61,653 bases of DNA from Sphingobacterium paludis. Lineage in GTDB: Bacteria > Bacteroidota > Bacteroidia > Sphingobacteriales > Sphingobacteriaceae. The stretch is from the NCBI RefSeq assembly GCF_004364125.1, contig NZ_SNZV01000015.1, positions 1 through 61,653 of the forward strand. Reading direction: 5' to 3'. Of this stretch, positions 45,274 through 55,300 are shown piece by piece. Within the stretch, counting starts at the first letter, position 1, and each line of letters opens with the position of its first letter. A program made the position numbers and the translations under genes. The notes beneath the pieces were generated by a model. It was not told where the DNA came from and did not search any database. It was given only the letters and a program-made list of their open reading frames with translations.

Positions 45274-45684
45274 ATGAAAAAATATGCATATACCTTCCTG
45301 CTCATCCTGGCATCGATCTTCCTTTCGCAATGCAGTAAGGAATACCCGATAGATGAGGATGGGCTATTGATCACAACACGCACCAGCGCCTACGTAGGGA
45401 GCTTCGAGATCCTGGGCTCAGATTTCCAGACCGTCAGGACGAAGGTTGCCGTGGTGGATACCGTGGCACAGACCATAGATGTCGAAGTGCATTTCGGCAC
45501 CGATATAAGCCGCCTTTATCCGCAGTTTTCGCTGGTGACCGATGCGAAGTTGGAGCCTAAGATCACCGGTTTCGTCAATTTTTCCAACCTCTCCTCGCCC
45601 CTGCAGTGGACCGTTATTTCTGGAGATCGGAAAATTCGTAAAACCTATACGGTAAACCTTACCGTACAGCAACCGACACCTTAA
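45274..45684 (+). CDS. surface lipoprotein with DUF5018-like domain
   Basis: Start taken at the ATG at 45274 (MKKYAYTFLLILASIFLSQCSKEY), 136 residues. The lipobox LSQC is followed by one beta-sandwich repeat of DUF5018 type (VDVEVHFGTDISRLYPQFSL, ending RKTYTVNLTV). Such proteins are SusE/SusF-like accessory binders, and SusD-adjacent position fits. The sugar-binding role is inferred. Confidence 0.8.
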   Translation: MKKYAYTFLLILASIFLSQCSKEYPIDEDGLLITTRTSAYVGSFEILGSDFQTVRTKVAVVDTVAQTIDVEVHFGTDISRLYPQFSLVTDAKLEPKITGFVNFSNLSSPLQWTVISGDRKIRKTYTVNLTVQQPTP

Positions 45685-45711
45685 TATTTTAATTTTTAAC
45701 GATCAGTAATT

Positions 45712-46710
45712 ATGTTTAGTATATTATCTTATAGATCTGTGGTATTGGCACTTGCGATTGTGTTCATAGTTGGATGTAAGGAGGAAGAATATCAGGTGCC
45801 CTTGCCCGAGAGCGGATTACAGAATGACTGTATAAAGAAGTCAAACGGCCCGAATATGCTGGGCGTGGATATTGAATTTATGTATGCCATTGCGATCCAG
45901 AAAGGTGAGGGAAAGCTTGTCTCTGCGCAGGTGGAGGCATCGATCGCCGGGGCTGGGGAAACCTACATAGACCATCGCTCCTACCATACGAATGACAATG
46001 GCCAGGATATAGGGGTAATTGTCACGGATCCATCCACAAACGAAGGGTTGAGGACCAAGGTCAATTTCAGCGTAGATACTAATGCGGCCACCCTAAGGTT
46101 CTACTACCGGCCTTCTCTCGAGTCCGTGGATAAAGAGGTCTCTTTCGTCTTTTCGGCAACCAGCAGCAATGGGCAGACAGTATCCTACAACATGGGTCCA
46201 TACAAGATTCGCCGCATGGAGCGGGCTCTGAACATCGGTGTTGCCGATGGACAGCGGAGCTTTATCTCAATCGAGGATATGAAGGCCTACACCGCTGCGG
46301 AAGCGGCCTCCCGCCCCGATGCGATAGACCTGGTTTACCTACATAGGACCATTCCAGGCATCACATTTGCCCATGCGCTGATTGCTCCGGCCACCGATGC
46401 GATCTACCGGCCAGGGCTAACCCTGCCTACGGGTGTCGGCCGGGATGCAAAGATCTTCAAGGCTTGGAACATACGTGACATACAGCTTGAGCCGAACGTG
46501 ACGGGTAACAATACATTTGTGTATCTGGATGAGGAAGATTTCATAAATATTGATCTGCAGGCAGCACCGAATTACGCTATAAATATGAAAGCACAGTCTG
46601 GTGTCTGGGTGGAGACTGCTGATCGCAAGTATAGAGCCTTTGTTTATCTAAATTCGGTAAATGATGCAGGCAAAAGTGTGGTGCTAAGTATCAAACGCTA
46701 CAGGATGTAA
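45712..46710 (+). CDS. DUF4466-family surface lipoprotein
   Basis: A 332-residue lipoprotein (lipobox IVGCKEEEY). The DUF4466 pattern is clear: LQNDCIKKSNGPNMLGVDIEFMYAIA, VSAQVEASIAGAGETYIDHRSY, FSATSSNGQTVSYNMGPYKI, ISIEDMKAY. It is found beside SusD in glycan loci, often with PL12/PL15-type lyases; the remnant downstream fits that context. Role in glycan binding is inferred. Confidence 0.85.
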   Translation: MFSILSYRSVVLALAIVFIVGCKEEEYQVPLPESGLQNDCIKKSNGPNMLGVDIEFMYAIAIQKGEGKLVSAQVEASIAGAGETYIDHRSYHTNDNGQDIGVIVTDPSTNEGLRTKVNFSVDTNAATLRFYYRPSLESVDKEVSFVFSATSSNGQTVSYNMGPYKIRRMERALNIGVADGQRSFISIEDMKAYTAAEAASRPDAIDLVYLHRTIPGITFAHALIAPATDAIYRPGLTLPTGVGRDAKIFKAWNIRDIQLEPNVTGNNTFVYLDEEDFINIDLQAAPNYAINMKAQSGVWVETADRKYRAFVYLNSVNDAGKSVVLSIKRYRM

Positions 46711-46899
46711 TCCTTTGTGGCTATGAAAATACGTGTATTGTTCGTTTTTTTTTACTCCAGGGCTTATGCCTGGTGCTCTTTACGGAGCTCTAGGCGCAGT
46801 AGCGTACCGTAAAGCGGCGGGAGCACCCGCGATTGATCCTTTACGATCAGTAGCTTGCAAAATTCCGTGGGGGCTTCCAAGGTGACCTTTATCGTTCGG

Positions 46900-47289
46900 T
46901 CGTGCATGCCGCAATATTGAAAGAGTGTGAGAAAGTATTCTGAGAGCCTCTTGTAGAGAACGTTTGATAGTAGGCATCCGCCTCTTCTGGCAGCCTAGGG
47001 AGGCTCTCTTGAGGATATTTTACCTGTCTTACGCCTGGCGGGTGACAGATGAAGTGCGTTATCTAGAACGTGCAAAACAGGAGCCGATCGCAATTTCCAA
47101 CTATACCGATCGGAACCTTCCCACTTTTTGGATGTGGCGGATATGAACATTACCGCGAAGATTGGGTATGAAGGGTTGCATCCGAGGCTCTCAGAAGGGA
47201 AACGCAAAAAGCTGTGGGAAGCGATCGTCCAAAAAGGACTGAAGGCGTATCTGGATCGGAAGTACAATTGGTGGCTTGGGGTTGATTAA
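46900..47289 (+). pseudogene. heparinase II/III-type lyase N-terminal remnant
   Basis: Two frames together read VHAAILKECEKVF...RLFWQPREALLRIFYLSYAWRVTDEVRYLERAKQE, then DVADMNITAKIGYEGLHPRLSE and KLWEAIVQKGLKAYLDRKYNWWLGVD, followed by TAA at 47287-47289. This is the start of the helical barrel of a PL12/PL15-like secreted lyase; the catalytic residues and C-terminal sandwich are missing. A one-base C loss near 47118 separates the frames. It lies where the lyase gene of the locus would be expected. Confidence 0.75.
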
Positions 47290-47420
47290 GCAAAGAAGTT
47301 TGAACAACCTTTTTTATGTCTTTTGAATTGGCCGGTAGAACACCGAAATGAAAGTATTAAAAGTTCAGAACAGAGAAATGGAATTGATGCCCGTTAAACA
47401 CATCGAAAAACATTGAAGGG

Positions 47421-47433
47421 CCTCACAAACGAA
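47421..47433 (+). repeat. degenerate copy of the dispersed 14-mer (copy J)
   Basis: CCTCACAAACGAA differs from the consensus by one substitution and one missing A. It follows the lyase remnant. Confidence 0.4.
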
Positions 47434-47696
47434 GCATTTATTCAGATACGCTCCCGCGAACCTCTTATTTCCCTTTTGTATTGGCCACTATTTTACTATT
47501 AGTATCAACAATCGGTCGTTTTTCAGATATAATGTGATTATCTAAAATTCATTAAAATCCTTCTTTTTATTTATGGACTTCATTAAATTTGATCAATCAT
47601 CTATCAAAGTAAATGAGAATAAACAGGTGAGCGGTTCTTTAGATATTTTTTTATTTTATTGATATTTAGATATTTGCGGACGGTAAGGTGTGTCCT

Positions 47697-47780
47697 GCCA
47701 CCGTTCAGTTTGCTGTTTTTTAAGCGTTCGCAGGACACAAAAAACGTGTCCATGTCCATATGTACTATTGCTCTATCCAT
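47697..47780 (-). pseudogene. dinB: DinB (DNA polymerase IV) N-terminal fragment
   Basis: Minus-strand frame MDRAIVHMDMDTFFVSCERLKNSKLNG is the N-terminal catalytic segment of a Y-family polymerase (HxDxDxFF with the first metal aspartate). After about 27 residues it degenerates and stops; the remaining 350 or so residues are absent. Confidence 0.8.
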
Positions 47781-47859
47781 CATTACCTCCTTTGTCATAT
47801 TTTTACAAATCTAATTTGAAATACTAAATCTATTAGTAATATTGCTTTCCATTTTTAGG

Positions 47860-48078
47860 ACAACGTTGTATTGGGTTGATAACGTAAAATATCTGAGGGC
47901 AAGAAAAGGGTAATCCCAACAGGGTTTGGCAAAAGCGCTGGGGATCACGCGTGCGCGATATTCCAAGTATGAATATGGACAGGCCGAACCACCGTTTGAA
48001 CTCTTGGTTAACATGTCGGCGTATTTCGGGGTAGGCGTCGATGATTTACTTTCTTCTGATGTAGCGAAGAATTCGTAA
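47860..48078 (+). pseudogene. XRE-family regulator (LexA-like) fragment with internal stop
   Basis: A frame reads DNVKYLRARKG, then TAA (47911-47913), then SQQGLAKALGITRARYSKYE, continuing FELLVNMSAYFGVGVDDLLS to TAA at 48076-48078. This is the helix-turn-helix of the XRE/S24 repressor usually divergent from dinB in Bacteroidota. A single TTA-to-TAA change would explain the stop. No peptidase domain follows. Confidence 0.75.
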
Positions 48079-48881
48079 CATGTTTAGTTTTTTTTAAATG
48101 ACCTGTAAATTTTATCGTGGATTGCACCTGTAAACAATCTTGAGGCTGCGAATATTTATGAGTCAATACTAAGCGGCCCAAGCCGACCCCTGCCATATGG
48201 TTTAACAATCGGTGTTGCATGAGGCCGTGTTTCGCCGGTGAAATGATCTGCTAGCTGAGTATCGCACGTCTGTCCAATAGGTCAAGAGCGATCAAACGCA
48301 ATGTTAACTGTGAGAATGATGCATCGCTATGTTGGAGCATCTTTAATACTTATTTTAAAGCTTAAGACGCGCTATGGCACCATGAGTGCCTTGGTTTAAT
48401 TGCTATTGTAACACTAAGAAATACTCTCTCTAATCAGCGTCGAAGCTGATTAAAAAAAAGAGTATCTAAACTCATCTAAATTCTTTTCCATTCCATCAAC
48501 GCTCAATTAATCCTGTCGTTCTCCTTTAAGAATTTTATTGCTAGTACCTAAAAGCAAACAAAAGGTTGGAAGGATCATCCCTAAAAAATGATTAAAAATG
48601 ACAGTAAGAATTACCAAAAGTGTCAGTCAGCTCAAGCTGTCTTATCACTAGCTTTGCTATAGTCGGATCAAACCTCTGGAATGCACCGGTTTTTCAGCGA
48701 GGCGGGGGCGGTCGTCCGCCCGTTTATAGCGAAAATATCCTGCGTGGGCAAATCGCAATGCTGCAGAGCTTTAGACTGAAGGGCATCGATAGTAAAGCGA
48801 TCAGTTATAAACTTGCCTTACTTATATGAAGCAACGCTAAAGCAATCACATCAGTCCATGGAGAAATTCTAGAGAAACATT
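48079..48881. other. gene-poor region with a nested inverted repeat
   Basis: About 800 bases with no recognisable coding sequence. At 48421-48465, ATACTCT...AGAGTAT encloses AATCAGC-GTCGAA-GCTGATT, a nested inverted repeat followed by an A-run, so not a standard terminator. Confidence 0.45.
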
Positions 48882-49886
48882 TTGCGAAAAAGTCTACACA
48901 TAGCATTTGATCAAGCGTTTGGTCCGGCGGCGGAAAATATGCCGGGCAAGTCTTGGTTTCCAAAGTTTCGATTCAAGCAAGGTGTCCTGCGGTATCGAAA
49001 GAATGCGAGCGTGAGCTGCGTTGAACAGGAATTCAAAGGAAGACTTGCTTACCTGCACTACTATGAAATTCTATCGACCTCGGCCATGCGGCTCCAGATG
49101 CACGTATCTCGAAAGGAAATTTACGCGCTATACGTGTTACAAGCTGAAAGCGCTATTGGTTTGAGCGATGTTTCCAGCGCGCAGATTGTAAGCGTTAACT
49201 CCCGCAGGGCTGCCTATCTATATGCGCCAGCAGGCGATTATTTATTGCATCTCCCGGCCGGAAAGACGCGCCTGTTCGTGTTTTATTTTGATATTGGCGT
49301 GTTCGATGATGGCGCGGATAAAGATTTTGACTTTCTACAACCGCTGCTGCAAGCTTATAAAGCGGATGGCCCACTGGCCAGAGCAAGTTTGGACTTTGCA
49401 CTCGGACCAATCTCATCGCTTTACATCCGTGAACTCTGCCAAAGTCTAAAGCAAGGTAGCCTAGATCATCAGATTTCGATATTGGAGCAGCTAAAGGAAA
49501 TCGTAAAGCTATCCAAAAGAAAGGTCGATATACAGTACGGCGCGCAAAAGGACTACATCTATTATACAGATATTGCCAAAGATTTACTGGAGATGGAGGT
49601 GAGAAAAACTGGCGCTAAATTCTGCACTAATGTGCTGACCGATGTACTGCCTTATACCATGCAAAGTCTAAACCGCCTTTTTAAGGCTCGTTTTGGAAAG
49701 TCAATCCGGCAGTATGCAGTTAGCTATCTGATCGGCCTTTCACAAAATATGATCCGCTCGGGCGTTCCCATATGGAAGGTGAGCCTTCAGTTTAGTTTCA
49801 ATGATGTAAGATCATTCAGGCGCACATTTTTCAAGATTAGCGGAAAGTCTCCACAGCAGTTCCGTAACGATCTTTCCGGATCATAG
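48882..49886 (+). CDS. AraC-family transcriptional regulator
   Basis: About 334 residues from a TTG start at 48882; the first in-frame ATG is at 48939 (MPGKSW), and an upstream ATG at 48858 is cut by TAG at 48870. The C-terminal 100 residues carry the AraC double helix-turn-helix (TMQSLNRLFKARFGKSIRQYAV, VSLQFSFNDVRSFRRTFFKISGKSPQQF). It precedes the MauE/DUF6520 pair and may control it or the convergent SusCD operon. The start is unresolved. Confidence 0.85.
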   Translation: MRKSLHIAFDQAFGPAAENMPGKSWFPKFRFKQGVLRYRKNASVSCVEQEFKGRLAYLHYYEILSTSAMRLQMHVSRKEIYALYVLQAESAIGLSDVSSAQIVSVNSRRAAYLYAPAGDYLLHLPAGKTRLFVFYFDIGVFDDGADKDFDFLQPLLQAYKADGPLARASLDFALGPISSLYIRELCQSLKQGSLDHQISILEQLKEIVKLSKRKVDIQYGAQKDYIYYTDIAKDLLEMEVRKTGAKFCTNVLTDVLPYTMQSLNRLFKARFGKSIRQYAVSYLIGLSQNMIRSGVPIWKVSLQFSFNDVRSFRRTFFKISGKSPQQFRNDLSGS

Positions 49887-50073
49887 CTTGGTAGATCTTC
49901 GCGTATTACCAAAGACGCAAGTGGCATAGCGCTACATCTTTCCTTCTGCGGATACGAAGGCGAAATTAATCCTTAAATGCCCCCCTGCGAAGGCCAAAGC
50001 TGCCCCCCAGAACTTCTATAAGCGGACGTACTTTTGGTTTTATAAGATGGATGGACATTCAAATCTCAAGATT

Positions 50074-50567
50074 ATGAAGACAGAAACTATAATCGTCGCT
50101 CTTGCTTTTTTATTGCTCCTGCTTTGGATACCCGCAGCGATAGACAAGATACTTAATTTTAGTTTTTTTGTAGATGGATTACATAAGCAGCCTTTCTCCA
50201 CAGCGCTCGCAAATGTGCTTACCTATCTTCTGCCTGCCGTTGAACTGATCATAGTTGTCCTACTGATCGTTCCACGCTACACCAGGCAAGGCTTTCTTGC
50301 CTCGGCAATAACTCTGGCGATATTCACAAACTATATTGGAATGCCCTACTGCTTTCAAAGGATGGCGTTCCGTGCTCCTGCGGCACGCTGATTTCCCAAT
50401 TGGGTTGGTTCTGGCATTTCTGGTTCAATATTTTTTTTCTTGCAATAAGCGTGCTTGGATACTATTTACATAAACATATGCATCGTGGAGTGATTACCGG
50501 GGGTGATCCCTACACGGGTTCTGCGCTGACCTCACAGCGCGATAAACATATATACGTTAAACGTTAA
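50074..50567 (+). pseudogene. MauE/DoxX-family membrane protein, frameshifted
   Basis: The first frame (MKTETIIVALAFLLLLLWIPAAIDKIL...) gives three membrane segments and then leaves frame near 50341. The natural continuation is one base away: ALLLSKDGVPCSCGTLISQLGWFWHFWFNIFF and a fourth segment to TAA at 50565-50567. The redox CSCG motif of MauE-like proteins is in the second part. One added T restores about 164 residues. It may be a real lesion or a sequence error. The family helps disulfide handling of partner proteins. Confidence 0.8.
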
Positions 50568-50578
50568 AAATCAAAATC

Positions 50579-50899
50579 ATGAAAAAAGTAGAATTAGCAA
50601 AGCTATTGCCGATCGCAGCGGTCGCCATAGCAATTTCCAGCTTCGGGCTGATGTCATTTTCGACAAGCAGCGATAAACTGGTTGAAAACTGGTACTCGGT
50701 AGGAACAGATGGCCAGACCATCAACACGACACCGAACCCCAATGCACCATCTTCCTGTCCAGCAGTCTCGGGAGATCATTGCGCTATCCGGTTGGATATT
50801 CCCCAGGGGGAAGAATTTCCAGCTACAGTGAACGATGCCCTGCAAATGCAGAATGATGGTAAGCTGGAGGTAACTGGTGAAAGTTACCGATCCAACTAA
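50579..50899 (+). CDS. DUF6520-like small exported protein
   Basis: A 106-residue protein with an N-terminal hydrophobic signal (LLPIAAVAIAISSFGLMSFS) and two cysteines spaced C-x7-C (SSCPAVSGDHCA). This is the DUF6520-like peptide that accompanies MauE genes in Sphingobacteriaceae. The cysteines may form a disulfide handled by the MauE-like protein. Function unknown. Confidence 0.75.
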   Translation: MKKVELAKLLPIAAVAIAISSFGLMSFSTSSDKLVENWYSVGTDGQTINTTPNPNAPSSCPAVSGDHCAIRLDIPQGEEFPATVNDALQMQNDGKLEVTGESYRSN

Positions 50900-50904
50900 A
50901 CTTT

Positions 50905-50934
50905 AGCCCCTGTAGCGAAATGGTTACAGGGGCT
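50905..50934. terminator. terminator between convergent genes
   Basis: AGCCCCTGTA (50905-50914) pairs with TACAGGGGCT (50925-50934), followed by TTCTTTTT. It ends the DUF6520-like transcript and abuts the SusD stop from the other side. Confidence 0.88.
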
Positions 50935-50939
50935 TCTTT

Positions 50940-52328
50940 TTACTCCCTATTATTCTGCGCTATCCCGCTTATGCGTATAACCTGCTCGGGTATAGGATAG
51001 ACATAACGGGGATCGTTCGGTGGTATGGTATATTCCAGGCTACCGATAACGCGACGTAACGTGATGCGCCATGTTCCATCTCGGTTCAACCGTTTTAAAT
51101 CCGACCAGTATATTCCACGTTTGAAAAGTTCCTTCTTCCGCTGCTGCGTGATGCAGAGAAGCAGATCTTCTTCGCTTAGGGTATCGAGCTGAGGCATTGC
51201 CTGCGGGATATACCTTGCTTCCAGCAGGACGCTAAGGTAACTTCTAGTTCTGGAAAACTGTCCTGTCCTGCTGCTAGCCTCTGCTGCAATCAATAAAGTT
51301 TCCCCGATAGTTAGGCCCGTGAAAGAGCGCACGCCACCAGTGTACGAGCCCCGGTATTCTATGCTGCCGTCCTCGCGTAACAGAAAGAACGCCTGCTTTC
51401 GAAGGTCCCCATCTTCATACTCCGCATATCGCTCGGGATTAACCGATGTGTTGGACGGACTTTCTATCGATAGCTGCCCGTGCGCGTTGTAAAAGATAAC
51501 ATCTGGATTGTTTGCTCCCCGATAATCAAACATAAAGTTTGGAGAGATTTCAAGATTGCTGAAATCCAGCGGATCATCACCCTGCTGCAGCACGCGCTCT
51601 GCGGCAGCAAGTGCCTGCTCAAATTTTCCCATTTGCAAGTAGACTCTTGCTAGAAGGGCAAGAGCGGCCCTTTTGGTGGGATGCTCTTTTATCGCTTGGC
51701 TAACAGGTAGGTAGCTTTCAGCAAGCGAAAGGTCAGCAGTGATCTGCTCGTAGGTCTGCCGCACGCTCGCTCTACTGCTTACCATATTTATGTCGGATTC
51801 TAGCCTTAGCGGGATGCCCGCCGTAGATTCTGCGGAAGCTTCTGTATAGGTGTCGCAAAACAGCTGAGCAAGCTCGTAAAAGGCGAGCGCCCGGTGAAAT
51901 AGCGCTGTCCCCTTGAGTTCACCAGCTGCTTGGGAAGATTCTGCCCCCTGACTCTCCAGACGGGATATTCCTTCTAACACCACATTGCAGTATAGCACTT
52001 TCCTATACCCAAAGTTCCAGTCCAGACTTTCCGTACCCTCGAAGATGTCGCTCGCCCAGATGGATCCGTTTTTCTCATAGACCTGGCTCATGTTATTCCA
52101 GCGAACATCACTGATACTGTACTCATCGGTGCCAACCTGAGCGAGCAGCAGCGCCGACTCCTGATTGATGCGCTGGCTGTTGTACATAAGCGCCCTGTAA
52201 TCTTCCAGAGTCTGGGGGATCACCTGATTGCTATCCCTTTTTTCTTCCAGGAAGTCTGCATCGTTACAGGCCTGCAAGAGTGAGAAAACCAATATGATCG
52301 TAACGTGATTGGTTAATTTTGTTTTCAT
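50940..52328 (-). CDS. susD: SusD/RagB-type lipoprotein (second locus)
   Basis: 462 residues with lipobox LLQACNDADF near residue 20, SusD N-terminal (DYRALMYNSQRINQES) and the C-terminal ITQQRKKELFKRGIYWSDLKRLNRDGT. It is shorter than the SusD of the first locus. Start codon and the SusC stop overlap as TAATG, so the two are coupled. No enzymes accompany this locus, so its ligand may be a peptide or small molecule instead of a glycan. Confidence 0.93.
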   Translation of the reverse strand: MKTKLTNHVTIILVFSLLQACNDADFLEEKRDSNQVIPQTLEDYRALMYNSQRINQESALLLAQVGTDEYSISDVRWNNMSQVYEKNGSIWASDIFEGTESLDWNFGYRKVLYCNVVLEGISRLESQGAESSQAAGELKGTALFHRALAFYELAQLFCDTYTEASAESTAGIPLRLESDINMVSSRASVRQTYEQITADLSLAESYLPVSQAIKEHPTKRAALALLARVYLQMGKFEQALAAAERVLQQGDDPLDFSNLEISPNFMFDYRGANNPDVIFYNAHGQLSIESPSNTSVNPERYAEYEDGDLRKQAFFLLREDGSIEYRGSYTGGVRSFTGLTIGETLLIAAEASSRTGQFSRTRSYLSVLLEARYIPQAMPQLDTLSEEDLLLCITQQRKKELFKRGIYWSDLKRLNRDGTWRITLRRVIGSLEYTIPPNDPRYVYPIPEQVIRISGIAQNNRE

Positions 52329-55300
52329 TAAAGTTTTAATTTAAGTCCGATACTCATTATTCGCGGGGCAGGGTAGGTGGCATTGGGCACTTGTGGATCA
52401 ATCCCGTAGCTGTTGGCCCGCCATAATATGCCCACATTGTTCATGTTTACAAAGAACCGTGCCCCACGGATGCCTTTTGCGTTCCATATACGCGCAAGTT
52501 CGTAAGCGAGGGTGATGTCCTTTAACCTGATATGATCGCCTCTTTCTAGCAGGGTCTCGCTATTCACATACACCCGGTCGCGCGACAGGTTGGTCGATGC
52601 AGGCATACTGGGTACATCGGTATGCTCCTGATCTCCGGGCTGCATCCACCGGTCATAATAATCAACGTGGCCGGTACCTCCGCTCAAAAGTGTATTGTAG
52701 TTTATCCCGCTTCTTCTAAAATAAAACTTGCCGCTATAGAGTATATTGAAGGTCAGATCGATTCCCCGCCAGGACACGCTGGGAAAAAGCGAGCTGGTTA
52801 GCAGCGGTACCGAAGATCCCTGAAAGATCAGATCCTCTACCGAAAGGGCATTAAGGTACTGGGCATACTGCTTGCTCATCTGACCATCGATCATCACTTG
52901 CGGATCGCCCGTAAGTGGATCAAGGCCATGCCACGGCAAGCCATATATCGCGTCAGCGGTACGACCTTCCTTCGGAGGCGCCATCCCAATAGTAAAATAG
53001 TTCTGAATGGTGGAGGATTTCAGCACATTATATCTAGTGATCCGATTGGCCGTGTAATTCAGCAAATAGCCGATGTTCCACTTTACCGACCCGGTAGAAA
53101 ACTGGCTTCGAAGTTCGATGTCCACTCCGCTAGTAAGCATGTTTCCGTAGTTTATCCGGTTATCGATCTCAAACCTCCCACTGGTCTCAAATACGCCTGT
53201 GGTTGGATCGATGATGTCGTACCCGATCAGATCGCTGGCCGCTTTACGGTACCATTCGATGCTGCCCTGCAGATAATTTCCCTTGAGCCTAAAGTCAGCG
53301 CCAAGACTCAGATTTCTAATGGTCTCCCATCGTAGTCCGGGATTGCCCGTTGAACGTAGCGCTCCACTTCTTAGGCCCGTCTCGTAGTCTTGCGAGAAAA
53401 TAACAACAGGATATACGCTTACTAGGTTATTCACGTTACCATTGGCTCCATAGGAGGCACGCAAGCGAAGATAGTCGACCCTTTTGCTGGTAAAAAAGTC
53501 CTCTTTGCTAATTTCCCAAGAGGCGCCCGCCGACCAGAGTGGAACGCCCTTATCATTAGTTTTTATGCCAAACAGGTTTGATGCGTCCCATCGCAGGCTC
53601 CCGGAGAAGGTATACCGATCTCGGTAGCTATAGTTGACCGTAGCATAATAAGATATGAAGCGGTCCACCACACGCCGGTAATTTCCATCGGTAGCCGGTA
53701 TCTTTGCAGATAGGCGCGGCCGGGTGGGAAAAGTGCTGAGGTAATCCATGTCCATTCTTCCCGAGCGCGTGAGCGGGTCGTAGTCGAAAAGCCGTTGCGC
53801 GGGTCGGTAGAGCGTGGTTTCCTCGCGCCGCTCCGCTCCAGCTAGCGCCGATAGGGAGTGATCGACGGCAAAGTTACCATTGTAATCGATCTGTGCGCGG
53901 CCGTAGCGGCCCGTGTAGGTGGCGCCCGAGGTTTCAAAAATGGCACCATGAGGTACGATCCTTGAGCCATCTGCCTGCGTAAAGCGGTTTACCATATCGC
54001 GCACGTAGAATGACTCCCTAGAGAATAGCGATTCCCGGTCGTTACGGTCTCGCTGGTAGCCATATTGCGCTTTCACAGATAATCCTCTTGCTATCTTGTA
54101 GCTTAGTTCAGCGTTTCCCCGTAGATTAAATGCGCTATTTTGGTTGTTGGCCAGACGGGTTTCCTCCAGCGGCCGGTAATCCCAGTCAAATAATCCGTTC
54201 TCGACAGCCCGGCGCGTATAGGCAAGCCGGTACAGGGAAACCATAGGAAGGCTGTTACCCTGATCGCCGGCAAGGCGCGTGTAGGGTGATACGGTAAGCG
54301 TGCCCAGCGATAGTCCGGACATGGTGCGTCCGTTGTCATGCTCGCCAACGCTTGCTAGATTGATACCTGTATGCAGTTTCAGTCTCGAAGAGAGCTGAAA
54401 GGTGCTGGACGAGGATAGTTTCAGCCGCCGCCGGTCGTTGCCTACAACGTGATAGCGCTCGCTATCATGGGCGATATTGAGGTTATAGGCAACATTATGC
54501 GATCCTCCGCTCATATTTAGCGCATACTGTTGAAGTAAACCTGTGCGGTAAAGGTGCTCGCTGGCCTCCCTGCGTAGATCGGTTCGCAGCATTTGATCCT
54601 TCGCCTCGCCAAATGTTTCTTCACTGATCCTGCCATCACGCCGGTCGATCAGCAGTTCGACAAAGGCGGGCAGGGGAGTCCAGTCCCGCTCCACATAGGC
54701 GCCACTAGCAAATCGCTGTTCTTCCAGTTCCATAATCGCGCTGCTCTGGAGATAGTTTCTGGAGTACAATAGGTCCGGACGGTTGCGCAGCGATAGGTTG
54801 GAGCTGAATTCGAGTTGCACGGGTGTTCCGGCAACGCCCCGTCGGGTATTAATGACGATGACGCCATTTCCCGCCTTTGCCCCCCATATGGCTGCTGCCG
54901 AGGCGTCTTTTAGCACTGACACAGATTCTATAGATGATGGGTCAATAGAAGATAGATCACCCTCATAGGGGAAGTCATCCAATATAATTAGTGGGCTAGA
55001 AGAGGAGTGTATCGTATTTATTCCCCTTACGCGCAGTTCCGGGCGGTGCTGTGACTCCGCTGAGCTGCTCGTTGCCCTGTTGAATGTAAGTCCGCTCGCA
55101 AGTCCCTCTAAGCGATCTATCACATTGGTGCCAACGTTTCTCTCTAGCGAAGCCCTATCTACCGTCACCGCGCTTCCGGTCATCCGGCGCTTTTCCAAGT
55201 TTTGGTAGCCCGTGGAAACGGCTACGGCTTCAAGCATGTTGGAGCGGGGCTCTAAACGGAGCTCCTTTTTACCACTTTCAAATGAGCTATCGACAATCCA

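Noticed and set aside
47604..47798. 64-residue protein as a complete small gene
   Set aside because: Only the first part matches DinB; the remainder is unrelated sequence, so it is a fragment and not an independent gene.
48620..48829. 69-residue plus-strand protein before the AraC gene
   Set aside because: Partly suggestive composition but no recognisable motif; it could be a remnant but cannot be supported.
52898..53335. 145-residue plus-strand frame inside the second SusC
   Set aside because: Antisense shadow of the transporter gene.
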